Part shown: in pieces, positions 39,761-52,400 of the stretch
Position numbering within the stretch: the stretch's first letter is position 1
Layout: each line of letters starts with the position of its first letter
Program-made: the position numbers and the translations under genes
Notes under the pieces: model-generated
Databases searched by the model: none
What the model was told of the DNA's origin: nothing
Seen by the model: the letters and a program-made list of their open reading frames with translations, nothing else
Source of the DNA: Sipunculus nudus
Lineage: Eukaryota; Annelida; Sipuncula; Golfingiida; Sipunculidae
Direction of reading: 5' to 3'
Assembly (NCBI GenBank): GCA_026874595.1
Contig: CM049313.1
Location: 64,918,159 to 64,982,158 of the forward strand
Length of the DNA: 64,000 nucleotides

Positions 39761-41114
39761 CTATATGGATATCGGGGCATGCCATTGCAAAAGCCACGCT
39801 CACCTTGTGTCACTCTTGGAAAATGAGTCGATTAAATATTGTTTTTCTCAGCTTTCACTCTTTTGTCACCTAGTATATATGCCCGGTGTGATCTATTGCA
39901 AGCTCGGGGCACTGGTTAACAAGACGCCTGCAAACGTGATGGTTTCAGTCCTGTGTAACTCACACTTCTAGCGGCATTCTTACCGCACACGTAGCTCAAT
40001 CCATTGTTCACTTTCATATAACAGCCAGTCTTAAGAATTGGCTTGGTCTTATATCTGATTGGTATCAGTATAATTTGTTGCACAGATGATAAATACTGCT
40101 AGCTGTGATATATCATATGTGGTCGCAACTGCCCGGGTCGTAGGCTCGTCTGAGTGGTTACTACTAAAGTACATATACCTCATACCAGTTTTTACACGAC
40201 GTACCCATTAAACTCGACTTACGGCTTACGAGCACACCTGCGGGCGTGTCATTTTTTGTGGTTTACCTATATATGTCAATAGAAAATATACGCCACTTAT
40301 AATGTACTTAGCAAGTTATTTGCTCAAGGTATATAACATGTTGCAACTGGATCATACCCTAAGTCACTGTGTTGTATTTATACGTGTGTGTATTTATGAA
40401 TTTAAGATACATGACGTGGTACAGACGGAGTGCCCGTACATTACTAATCTATATTTCCACGGGGCTATATTAATTGTATTTGAAACATGCCTTTTTTTAA
40501 ATAAAACTAAAGGGTGCCAACATATGACCAGTGCATGAATTCAATTAACAACCAAAGGGATGCCAAAGTGTACAGCTTTCTACGTTCGATGAAAAAGTAC
40601 ACTTGGTAATGCAATTTTTGACCTCGGAAAAACAGAAGTATATCAAGTATTTTAAATTTAGTAAAACATCTGATATTTAGTGATTTATATTAATATCATA
40701 AAAGAATTCCGTTTTCTTATGCACCGCTGGCGTTTATTTTGAAACCCCCTCCCCGTATCAAAACTTGCTCTTTTTTATTTTCAGTGGATATTTAACGATC
40801 CTTAGCTCCAACCTCTCCGGCTTTTCTGAATAAAACCAAGAAATAAAATTATAAAGTTTCCTTTTGTTATGTTGTGTAATTACCTGTTTTGCCAAGCAAT
40901 TCTATTATTATGTAGTCAACTGATCATACGTTTATCGAATAACAAGATTAGGTACAAAAAATCGCCCGCCGGCTCTGATTGCTGATGACAGTGCCTGAGA
41001 AGCCAACCATTTTTTCTGTTACATATGTTCACTTAGACGGAGAATAAACCACTTCATATTTTGTCTATTATATACTGTTAGCTATATACTACTAAAATTG
41101 TCTAAAATAACTTG

Positions 41115-41182
<68 letters not shown>

Positions 41183-41612
41183 AAGGAAAAGATTAAATTA
41201 AAAAAAAGTAATTTTCATATCATAATGCCCATCAATCGCCAACCAAATCTCGAATTTCTGGATCCACCACTGAAAGACTAATTAAAGTCCAGTTTATTAA
41301 TTGTGATGTTTAATTATATTTTGCAAACTGCGAGCAATGGATTAATCATTTAAATGTCTGACTGGAGCACAGCGAATATGAAATAACAGAAGGGCAGTGT
41401 TGGGTACAGGAAGTGATGAGAAATGGTTTAAAAGCCCTATTTGTTCGCTCTTCTGTCAAGCAGAAGTATTAACTAGATGTATATCTGATATCGCAGAGCC
41501 GTCGCTAAAAAACAGAAAACGTTAGGTGAGCATTGCTGTCTTTGACCATTTATTTTATAAAGCTGATTAGCAGTCTTTTATGTTACAAATATTTACAATG
41601 ATGTTCATAGTT

Positions 41613-41706
41613 ATAATTTGTTTATGCTGGGTGTATGCGGCATATCTTATCAACTCCAGATAATTTGTTTATGCTGGGTGTATGCGGCATATCTTATCAA
41701 CTTCAG
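41613..41706 (+). repeat. 47-bp tandem duplication
   Basis: ATAATTTGTTTATGCTGGGT and the following 27 bp occur twice in direct succession, differing at one base near the end. Confidence 0.9.
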
Positions 41707-43343
41707 AAGGCGGGCCTTTCGTAATATCCGCAGTACTTTATTTCATGTATGGGAGGAGAGTTGTTTTATTATTCATCTTCCGTCGTCTATATTGTAAAAA
41801 TATCACAGGCTCGGCCACGTGTACACCGATACATAAACCTAAAGCTATCTCGGAGGTTCCATTGAACTCTAAAATCAGATACAGACATAGTACTTGATAT
41901 CCTCTTGGTTTCAAAGAACATCGCAACACTCAACTTGCAATAATTACCCTTCACAAAAATTCGCGAGCATTAAATACTCGTAATACTCAGATATATACAC
42001 TCTTTTTATTATCCATGGCCCATTTGCCCGGTGTGCATTATATATAAACTCGACGTGTTAGTCGCACCAGTAGTTCTCCTGTCTATATTATATATCGATT
42101 CAGGCCATGCGAAACTTTCTCCTTTCGGACCGATTTTGGTTGCCCGCTCAAGCGAAACCAAATACTATATTTGGGTTTAACAATCCAGCTTACTGAGAGA
42201 ATTTGAAGAAGATAATCTCATGGTAATACGAACGTGCCTAATTAGCACGATACTCGAAGTCTAAATATGTCAATCATATAAAGAACACAAGAAGCCTGCA
42301 GAAAGCAAGACCATTGTTTGTCCACTGACGCATATTGGCATGTACGGAGCTCAAATAAGATTCTTATACAAACATAATTTGAACAGATGATAAGACATTT
42401 AAGTATATGCATTCAAATTTTATACACTAAAACATTATAGATGACATGTACAGGGCTTATGGATGCTTACCTAAGCTTTCTGAGTCGTGCTAAATTCATA
42501 TGGAAGCGTAGGGCCTACAAGGTTTTATGCGCGTGCATACAAGAAATAAAAGTCCGACATTCCAGAGCGTGCGGTTAGGTCCTTGTGGTGCGTAATATAA
42601 AACTTTGAGCCGTATTGGAAACACACTAAAGCGTGTAACGGATTTTTGGCATGTAAAAACTCATCAGATATATCTAAACCACGGCAGGTCACGATTAAAA
42701 AATACATTTTATTTAGCCATAGGATGTACCTGCTGACCCCCTTACTCTCAGAAGGACTGATTATGACACGCTAGGTGAGAGTTGTTTCAAGGCATATTTG
42801 ATGCGGTGGAACGACTTTATGATTAGGAAATATAATAAGTCACATCTGGAATAGGCTGGTATATGTGTAATGTAGACAGAAAGATTTTTTACCGAATTGT
42901 AACAGATTTTGATGTATTTTTGACCGTCCCAAAATCCCTACCAGGATGATGTTTCTTTTGAATAGAAACGACATCTGGCGGTAGGATGAGCCTTTACTGC
43001 CTGTTGGCTGCCGGCCTATGGGCAACAGTTGTTCCTTATCAGTCAGGCTATTCGTCCGTCCGTCGGGCCCTCCGTCCTTCTATCGAGCGTATATATCATC
43101 CCAAGCACTGTTTTATTAATTGTCGTTAATTTTTTTCATTGAAGTACAAATTTCTGATTGTAGGCCCTAGATCTACTTTCGGACTTAACCGGACACACCC
43201 GGTTGAAACCTCACATTGTGCACAGTGTAAATATTAAGGGAATTTTAGAACTGAACAATCTGTAGCATTCACCACACAACCAGACCCGTGTATGGCCCAC
43301 CTTTAAGACCTATACGTCAGAGCACCAATAAATGTTGACATGG

Positions 43344-43404
<61 letters not shown>

Positions 43405-45455
43405 TGCAAATTATACTCATATGAAACATATGAAAGACAATTATATTTAAAGCCTCGGTATATTTGTTGGTCGATGATATTGAGCTATTTGGCTTACTTA
43501 AAGGAATATAAGTGGTTTTTCATCCCTTGAAGAGAACAAAACTTGTTATTTTAGAACTACATATATCCAAAATTGGAACATTAAACTATACTCTGTTTCA
43601 CAATAGGACAATTGACGGCGGGGGGGGGGGGGGGGGGGGGGGGGGGTAGAGAGAGAATGAGAGAGAGGAAGTGAGAGAGAGATTAATTTCAGTCAGACAT
43701 TTCCCTGGTTTGATAGCTACTTCCCTCGCGTTGATAAAGCCGAACTAGAAATCTACATTTTAAGGAACTCATGCCTCCGCCATGTCGGTGGGATGGTCAC
43801 TATTATAGGATGCTCGCAAACCCGTGTTTCCTTCACTTATTCGCCCCATGTTACTGAATAATCCTTCTTAACGTTACTGGATCCGGATCATATGCCGGAT
43901 CCACAACAAATTCTAATCGATTCTTCGTGGGCCCATTCCCGGAAAGCCCTGAAAATTTAATGAGTTCGTTCTTGATTGCGTGAGTTATGTTGTAAAGAAA
44001 CACACAAACACACGCACGAAAGGAGATGAACGCATATTCTCTTTCCGGTGTCAATAATATGAGACTCAGAACATGTTAACATGTTAATGAGAGTCCCTCC
44101 GAATTGGAGGCAGACAGTCCCTGTCACATCCATCGCTGATTCATACATATATCGATCGACCATAAAACACAATTAATGGCACTGGGTCACCAAGATACCG
44201 GAGCATGTAACTGGACGACAATTACCCCTTTTATTTTATTCTCAGTGGGAAGTAACCTTCGCTCGAGCTTATTTTATTAAAGGTACATAAAAATTCACAA
44301 TCAAATATGCATTTTCTCGCACCGTTAGATCATTTATTTCTTACTTATTTTGCGTACATATTAATATAATCTGGTTATTCTTTCAACGAAGGTTTCTTAT
44401 GACGCCTCCCAGAGAGGTGTTAGACCTTATGTATCTACAGGCTGCTAGTAAACATAGAACATGGGCCATTATTGACATACAGAAAACAATGTAATTGAAG
44501 GTTATTGCATGGTGGCATAAATGAGGAACTGGAAAGGAATATGCTAAAGGCCATTTACAAAACTCCGCTTCTTCTGACTTGCTGCCAGATGACCATGTTG
44601 AATGCGTTTTTATTATACTGTAGGGCTCCCACATGCTTAAAACACATAGATATAAAAACAAAATTAACAACCTCAACATCCTTACAATTACAGAATACAG
44701 ATTCACTAAACGGTCTATGCACATTTTCATAATCTGAAGGACTAAAATAAGAAAATGATATACTCTAATGTTTTGATTTGATCTTCATCATTTTCAAAGA
44801 AAGGAAAGGAGGCCAGTGGTGCCATACCCAGAATCATCAATTTGAAAAAAAAACGGATGGAGAACTATTTATCCACAGTGTGAAACTGTTATTTCTTCCG
44901 AGTCACAAAGTGTGAGAGAAAGAGAAAAAAAGGGATAATCCAATAACTATGGAGAAAAACCTGATTTTCTAATGTATAATTACACGTGTGAATTATTTAG
45001 AAACTTAACACCAGAATGTTCAAAAAAGCCCTTATTATTTAAAAAAATAGTCACTTCATATCAGTTCTAGTATTTTTAAAGAATATTGATAATCATCAAG
45101 ATATATAAAGCTTGTTTTCTATGTATTCCTATGTAGTGTCAGCTGAGAAAATAATCTTTATCATTTGAAATAATTAAAAAAAATCAAATCAGAGTTTTAG
45201 TTCTGTAGGAGGGAGGTAGGATACCTTCAAGATGTGTTTAACATGATCAGGTAAGAAATAAAGAGACATTTCGGTATTAAACAATACAGATACCCTCCAT
45301 AAAGACATAAGACGATATGTATTTTCAGACTTTCCTTCAAGCTCATAGCTTTAAATGGCCATAGTTAAAGCAGTGTTGCTTTAACATGTGACGCAGTATG
45401 CTTCAATAAATATAGTTAAACAGATGGAAAACAAACACTTGATGATAGATTGATG

Positions 45456-45461
45456 TTTAAT
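45456..45461 (-). terminator. Possible poly(A) signal of the secreted-protein gene
   Basis: ATTAAA on the minus strand about 200 nt after the stop codon. No better AATAAA was noticed nearer. Weak evidence in AT-rich DNA. Confidence 0.25.
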
Positions 45462-45657
45462 TAGATATAACCTGAGACAATATCTGGGCCTATGAAATTT
45501 CAACAATGATTGCTTGGTATGTTTGTACTAATTAAATCAAGGATGAAAATTAAGTCTTTTCTTGATATATGTTACTGTGTCGTTATGTTTCAATTCGGAT
45601 CCTTGATACCGTCGGTGACATGATAGGAAACTGTCCCTTTTAACGCCATCGCCCTGC

Positions 45658-46494
45658 TCACCCAAAGGGAGGTCCGCCTCCAGGAGCTCCATTACCAAAA
45701 GGCCCACCTGGTCCTGGTCCGTTTCCGTTTGGGCTCGAAAAAGGAGGTCCATTTCCAAAAGGAGGTCCATTACCACCTGGGCCCGAAAAAGGAGGTCCAT
45801 TACCACCTGGGCCCGAAAAAGGAGGTCCATTACCACCTGGGCCCGAAAAAGGAGGTCCATTACCACCTGGACCCGAAAAAGGAGGTCCATTACCACCTGG
45901 GCCCGAAAAAGGAGGTCCATTACCCCCTGGGCTCGAAAAAGGAGGTCCATTACCACCTGGTCCCGCAAAAGGAGGCCCATTACCACCTGGTCCGTTGCCA
46001 CCTGGTGCCGGGAAAGTAGGTCCTTTGCCACCTGGGCCCGCAAAAGGAGGTCCATTGCCACCTGGTCCCGCAAAAGGAGGTCCATTACCACCTGGTCCCG
46101 CAAAAGGAGGTCCATTGCCACCTGGTCCCGCAAAAGGAGGTCCGTTTCCATTTGGTCCCGGAAAAGGAGGTCCCGAACCAAATGGTTCTTCATCTGCCTC
46201 TTCATTTTCCAAAACGAAGCCTCCTTCGGGTATGTCCCAGTTCCCTGGAAGGTTTCCGGGAATCTCTGGCTGATTGGTCTCTTCCGGCTCCGGCATCGTG
46301 TCAATGAGATAGTTGCACATGTAACGAACTTCGTAGTCGTGACAGCGGCATCCCATTTGCTGTCTGGCGTGATTACACCGGAAACCCCACGACCCCATTT
46401 CCACGTATTGTTCTGATGGGCAGTAGGCGGGGTTGGGCGCTGCTGTTTTTACATTATGCTCTGTGCACAGAGGCTGTTCTCCGCCACAAGCAAC
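45658..46494 (-). CDS. Secreted protein gene, exon 7 (WxxW-like end, acidic linker, GPPF repeats, stop)
   Basis: A terminal coding exon of 837 nt with acceptor TTATACAG. It starts VACGGEQPLC, runs through SEQYVEMGSWGFRCNHARQQ and CHDYEVRYMC (the conserved end of WxxW domains), then a Glu/Pro-rich linker, then about 13 copies of PGGNGPPFAG or PGGNGPPFSG, ending GGGPPFG and TGA. The low-complexity, aromatic-spaced tail suggests a self-associating or mineral-matrix segment (inference). Confidence 0.87.
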   Translation of the reverse strand, partial: VACGGEQPLCTEHNVKTAAPNPAYCPSEQYVEMGSWGFRCNHARQQMGCRCHDYEVRYMCNYLIDTMPEPEETNQPEIPGNLPGNWDIPEGGFVLENEEADEEPFGSGPPFPGPNGNGPPFAGPGGNGPPFAGPGGNGPPFAGPGGNGPPFAGPGGKGPTFPAPGGNGPGGNGPPFAGPGGNGPPFSSPGGNGPPFSGPGGNGPPFSGPGGNGPPFSGPGGNGPPFSGPGGNGPPFSGPGGNGPPFGNGPPFSSPNGNGPGPGGPFGNGAPGGGPPFG

Positions 46495-49400
46495 CTGTAT
46501 AATTACACGAAGAAGTGATTACGGTAATAATACAATGTAACGGTATTTACGGCGGTTCTGTCTGCTAAGGTGGTACAATTTCAACACAGAAATGTGACAA
46601 TGTAGTTTACCGTTAATCTATAATAGATTATTACACCTTCGCCAGATTGTGAGGAATCTCGTTAACTTTTGGTTACTTAGTTATCTGATTTGTCTGTTAG
46701 TGTCTTTACTAGTACACTATAAACTGTGTTAGATGTAAAACGGTGGACGGCAGTTAATTCCCTTGGAACAAATCTTTAAATTTTGGAGAAAAACTACATT
46801 ACCATAATATGTTTATAATATAAATTTAAAAAATCTCTATCATTATGAGTGTCAAGAAAATCATTTATCTTATTTATACAAAGATTTATAAAAAAAGGAT
46901 CATTTATTCGGTGTACTAAGGTGTTGTGAAGAAACTATATATTTATGTGCTTAAGATATTATTAAACGGTCATTTATATAGTTTTTTAAGGTTTGTTGTG
47001 CTTGGTGCATAAATGACCTTGGGGGCGGGACCATTATGTAATAAATAGGGCTGTTTAGTATGATAAGTATGTTTTCCAGCCAGCAAGCTGTATTTACATG
47101 TGTAGCGGGGACACAAGGTCAAAGGTTAAACTGGACCAGACCAGTACTGTCTATGCTGTTATAGAGAGTTCAGACAATGTGTAAAGCATATGACCTTGAA
47201 GTGGCTGTAACATCATGAGTGTAGTCAGTACTTGTCAACAATCCAACAGAGAAAGAAGGGTCCATTTTAGTGGAACGTTATAATAACATAGAGTTACCAG
47301 TAGCAGCAAGTACTCATGAGATCAAAATGAAATACTGAAACTTTTCACGTTTTCAAATACCTTGGGATATTAAGAACTCTATATAAGTGGGATTTTGTAT
47401 TTGTGTTTAAGAGACTGAGAACTGCCTGGTCGACATAAAACAAAAAAAGCATAAGGATCACATGTAATAAACGACCTGCATGGCAAGCCTTAAGAATTCA
47501 GTGAACAATCAAATTGACCGCAAATCTATTGATATAAGAACAGAAGTGTGATGCGCCTGTAAACTAAAAAATAACTGTTCGTGTGTGTGTTGGACCTATA
47601 GAAGAGACAAAACCAGAAGGAAGCCATGAATGAATCATCAAGGACTGTGTGGTACAATTAACTATAATATATGCATTGCTTGAACACTTACAAATCTACA
47701 GATCGTAGGTAGAAAGCTATTCTATCTTGAATAGTTGATAAATGGTATAGGTTATTTTGACCTCTGTGTCCCATATGAATTATGCTAGGTTAGGTATCAA
47801 TGTGGAATGAATTTTGTTATATAAATATTTGTTTTGTACGTTGGCTTTGTTTGTTGTTTGTAATCCTTTAATGCTTTGTAATCCTTTAATGTAAGACATC
47901 GTCGCCTTAAATAATGAATCAAAATCATTTTATATATACTCAAATCGTGACAATGAGATAGGGCATTCCTATTTCGGCCGAGGAATAAAACCTAACATTG
48001 GTAAAAGGGGCCCCTTTTGCACTAGAGCTGACTTTACCAAAGCTTGATTAGAACCTTGGCGGAGTTGTTGGTCTCTGACTGCTCTCAAATAATGACAAAT
48101 ATATGACAAATTACCTGCCCTTTCCACCACTCTTCACAGTCACACTGGTCACCTGGTGTCGGGGTATAGGTACTGCGGGCGGTCGACCAAAAACCTATTT
48201 AAAGAAACAATCTAATCACTTTTGGGTATTACTTTTAGAAAAATTGTACATATATCTTTGTAAAGAACAACACAAAGCTAGAATGAGAAAATTTCTTGTT
48301 CCTTTCTTTTGTCAATATGTGGCATTTCACATTTTTAGATTTTTTACTAGATCCTCGGCTGGGATTTGAACCCACGATCTCCCGTTTTTTTAGTTGCGCT
48401 TAACTTCTAGACCACAGAAGCTGCATGATGGATATTTCTGTATTGTTGGTACCCTTAAAGACAGATATGTCTGCGATGGAGATTAGCAGAAGTGACTGGT
48501 GAATATGTTCCAATCATGACCCCCTCAGTATCAATATTATTTTACACTGAAGCATTCAAACATGATAGTTGGTTTTATGCACGCTAGGGTTTCAATATTA
48601 AAATATATGCGAAAGGGAACTTATCAGGATAATTAAATGGTCGTGAATAAGCGCCCTATAAAAAACATATCTTGGGCATTACCCGTGCATGTAACGCCGA
48701 TAGAAATACGATATCAACGATATCAATATTTCATGTCACCTGTCAATGAACAATCAGAATCACAATTCGTTCGATATTTCCTTGGCTTCTTTATTGTTAA
48801 CAATTTGCTGATAAACCAAAAAAAGACTGTCTCGCTATTATTCTGTACGCAATGAAGCAACTCATAATCTTATATACCCTGCGTAGGTTTATGTACGGTG
48901 AAATTGCGAAAACCTTAATGAAACACTGAAAAAGGGAAATTCGAGAAAAAATCCGTATATACCGGTGCACATGCTGCTAGTCCGGGGTTAATGAAACACG
49001 TCAGGCCATTTGATGCTGATCAGGTGCGGCTTTAGAAGGGGCTCAATGTAAGCGACATTCGTCTTCGACACAAAAATTACTAGTAATGAACGTTTGAAAG
49101 TTGGAAAAAAATATATTGTTAGGGGCCAAAATATTTTTGCAACACAATATCTGTCAATGACAAATGCACTTGACATGGAAATATTGCTTTAACATTATTC
49201 AAAAACCATTACTTCGAAATCAACTAATAAAAGAGGCATTTGCAAAATAAACAAGTGATGTTGACTGTAGTCTTTGTTCGAGACTTGACAAAAGTCGACT
49301 CGGGTCAAGACGCGAGTCCATATTTCAAGGACTCGAGTTAATTAACCAAGGCTTGGACTCGACAGTCTTTGACATTGTAGATCAAGACTCGAGAAAAAAG

Positions 49401-52400
49401 GCTAGATTGCTCCTGAGGCTAGTAGAAGATAAACTTGGTCACCAAAGGTCTGAAGTTGAATTTGGAAAACATCCATAAAGATTACCAATGTAAACGTTTG
49501 ACAGAAATTTGCAAACACAATTAAATATGTACCAACGGACCTATTTGATTATTTTCTAGACTTGTCTATCCGGAATTACCTCCAGTGTGTCAATATTTTA
49601 TGGACCGCTAAGTATATGTGATTTAATTTTTTTTACTTTGACTTGGTTTCTTTCTGATTCAAGACTCTAAGAAGGTTGGACTTGAACAAAAACTTCAAGG
49701 ATTTACTAGCCATGTGGAATTACCGCCAGTATGACCATACTTTACGGACCTCTAAGTATATGTGATTAAAGTTTCTTTAAGAGTCGGACTCTAAGAAAGT
49801 TGGACTTGGAACTACACTTCAAGAATTTACTAGCTATGTGGAATTAACTCCAGTATGTCCATACTTTACAAAGCTCGAAGTATATGAGATTGAACAATAA
49901 AAAAATTAAGCGTAAACTAACATAAAAAATGGTTATCTCAATTTGATGTAAAAAAATACAAATTTCTACTTGGACTTGGTTTCTTAAACAGTCGGACTCG
50001 AAGAAGGTTGGACTTAGATTCGAACTTAAATGATTTGACTAGCCTCGACTCGGACTTGCACTCGGACTCTTTAAATGTGCACTCGACTACATCACTGACA
50101 TAAACAATGAAAACGTGGCTGGGTCTGCAATGTTTAATACTTCGTGGTCTCACCTGGCAATGCACAGCCAACTTCTTGGTAACAGTGATACACTGACGCT
50201 ATCGCCAGTTGGTTGAAGATTCCAAAGTTGTAACATGTCGGGCATTTTGCTGCGATCAAACCTACAAGGTAGATGCGATCTTCGGAGGCGACCAAAACAG
50301 GGGAGCCGTATACGAACGCTTCCTTCCCGGATGGAATGTTCCAGAACACACGAGAACAGATATGTCCGTGATAAGGATCCCACGAAGGCCTACATGAAGT
50401 GTGCTCCAGTACCTTGTGGGTGATGGTAACCTTCTCCGTGGGACCCGTCCCCATGACACTCATCGCCAGGCCGCAGTACTTGTAGAGGTACGTAGGCCCG
50501 TGTCCGGACAATCTCAGCATCCCGAAATCCGGAATTCGCTTGATCATCTTGAGGAGAATGTCAAGAAAACTTGGAGGAACAGAAGGTTTGGAAGAGCTGG
50601 AACTAGAGCTGGTGCTTTGAAACAATGTGCTCGACACGGTCAAGACCACAAGGTCGCAGACATCAGGATGACGAACTACTCTTTTAATAGATGCCGTCTT
50701 CTTTTCTATGAGGTCGCATCCTAACGTTTCAACCCTGTTGATGAGAAAAAGAAGAAAATCATTTCGTTATTTTATTGTAATATTTCGATATAATGACATT
50801 AAATATGAAGGATTTATGTGATATATTCTGTCCTAAATAATAAAGAACATGAGAAGAAATACACTGGACCACTTGTACAAATCAGATGTTCGTTCGACCA
50901 TCGAGTATGGAAATCTGATTTTATGAGCATAACTAACAGTAAAAAAACTCGAAAATGTCCAATGCCAAGCTGCTAAGCTAGTCACAGATGCACTTCGAGC
51001 AACCAGTTATGTAAACTTTCACCTGAACATGTCTGGCATACTTAAGAAAGCCGACGAACAAAATCAAAGTTATGTTTATCCTATAAGTTATTACATTGCC
51101 TATGCCTAGCTTTCATGTCACGATAAATGTGCTCGTCAGTCTCAAATGTTACTCCTATGAACCTAAGAAACACAAGTGAGATGCGCAAGTCTCGTGCAAG
51201 AACGGAGAAATACAAATCATTCATTTCATCTTGCACAGTTCTATGGAAATCATTAGACTAATCATTAAAACAAGCAGTTCTTTAAATGCTTTAAAATTTT
51301 CTGTGAATAGATACCTTTGCTTAGCATCCGATCCCACATTATATTACAGCTATAGAAAACGACAGCAGAATATTTAGATTTCAAGACTTAGATTCGTCAT
51401 AGCTGTCTTAAGGATCATTTGTACACACATGGTCTGTCTGAAAGTGACCGAAATCCACAATGTCGAATGGTTAAAACATTTGTTTTTTTTAATGTGTCCG
51501 AACTACGAAGTCGCACGACAAATGCAATGGAGTAATTACAAAACTTTAGCACTGATATCCTTACTTTATTCACGTCTAATTGGGACAGACGACAAACTTA
51601 TAAATTAATGACCGTCTTAATACATAGGTCATTGAATTTAAGCTTAACAGTTATCCAATGTATACTTAATCATGCATTCGCATATCTTTAATCAATAAGA
51701 CGCTTCTGTGCTGACCGGTAAACTGAGTAAATACAACTGAAGGATACCCGACTTATCATTAATATTTAGATTCGTTTGAACAGATACTGACAGTTTTCAG
51801 GTATTTTTGTAATTATTCATGATTTCATATAAGGTTAAGGTGATATAATATCTTAATTTCGTGAAACGTCTACCCAGGTAATATATAAATCATTGATCAA
51901 TGTTTTATTTGCATTACAAATGTATTAATCAGGCTTTGCTGAGTGTTCTTTCTATCTTATCCTGTATAATATTGATAGATACAGTATCACGCATAATCGA
52001 TAAAAGATTTTCTCGGTTTTCATATTTCAACATATCGATATTAAATGCTTTGCACCGTTTGCTTATTAGACAGAAAAAATTTAAAAATATTGTAATATAT
52101 TGTTATAACGGATTTATGTTATATATGTTATATGCACTATTCGCTTTAATGTTAGACTTGTAAAAAAGTATTTCTGTATTGTATGTTCGGAGAGTACTTA
52201 TAGTATTTAGCATTTAAGCGCAATTTGTAAAATAAAAAAAGGAATACATATGTTTAAACCAACCATTTTTGGTTTAACTTGTTCCTGAATACTCGTGCAA
52301 TTCAAACTGGGAATCGGAGCACCAAACGAATAACCAAACTTTGGCAATACACGCCCATACACTAATACAGGGTTTACGCTTTTACAGACATCGCTGTACA

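Larger units (their letters stand above)
39761..45657. other. Intergenic region between orphan exon and secreted-protein gene
   Basis: AT-rich, no gene recognised. Contains (TA)n at 41118-41181 and 43350-43401, a 47-bp tandem duplication, and poly-G at 43619-43646 followed by GAGA repeats. The 3' UTR of the secreted-protein gene occupies part of 45300-45657. Confidence 0.5.
48195..50153. other. Secreted-protein gene intron 5
   Basis: Contains a tRNA-derived SINE head (48355-48420) close to exon 6 and a diverged tandem repeat at 49270-50095. Nothing coding seen. Confidence 0.55.

Noticed and set aside
44383-44730. 115-codon minus frame
   Set aside because: Hydrophobic low-information peptide with no motif, and no splice support.
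45537-46304. 255-codon minus frame and plus frames at 45729-46273 as separate genes
   Set aside because: They are out-of-frame readings of the 30-bp minisatellite; the frame ending at 45658 continues the Cys-rich domain.
48355-48420. Functional tRNA gene
   Set aside because: Box A and B are present but no acceptor stem pairs; SINE head is more likely. Same for 59466-59519.
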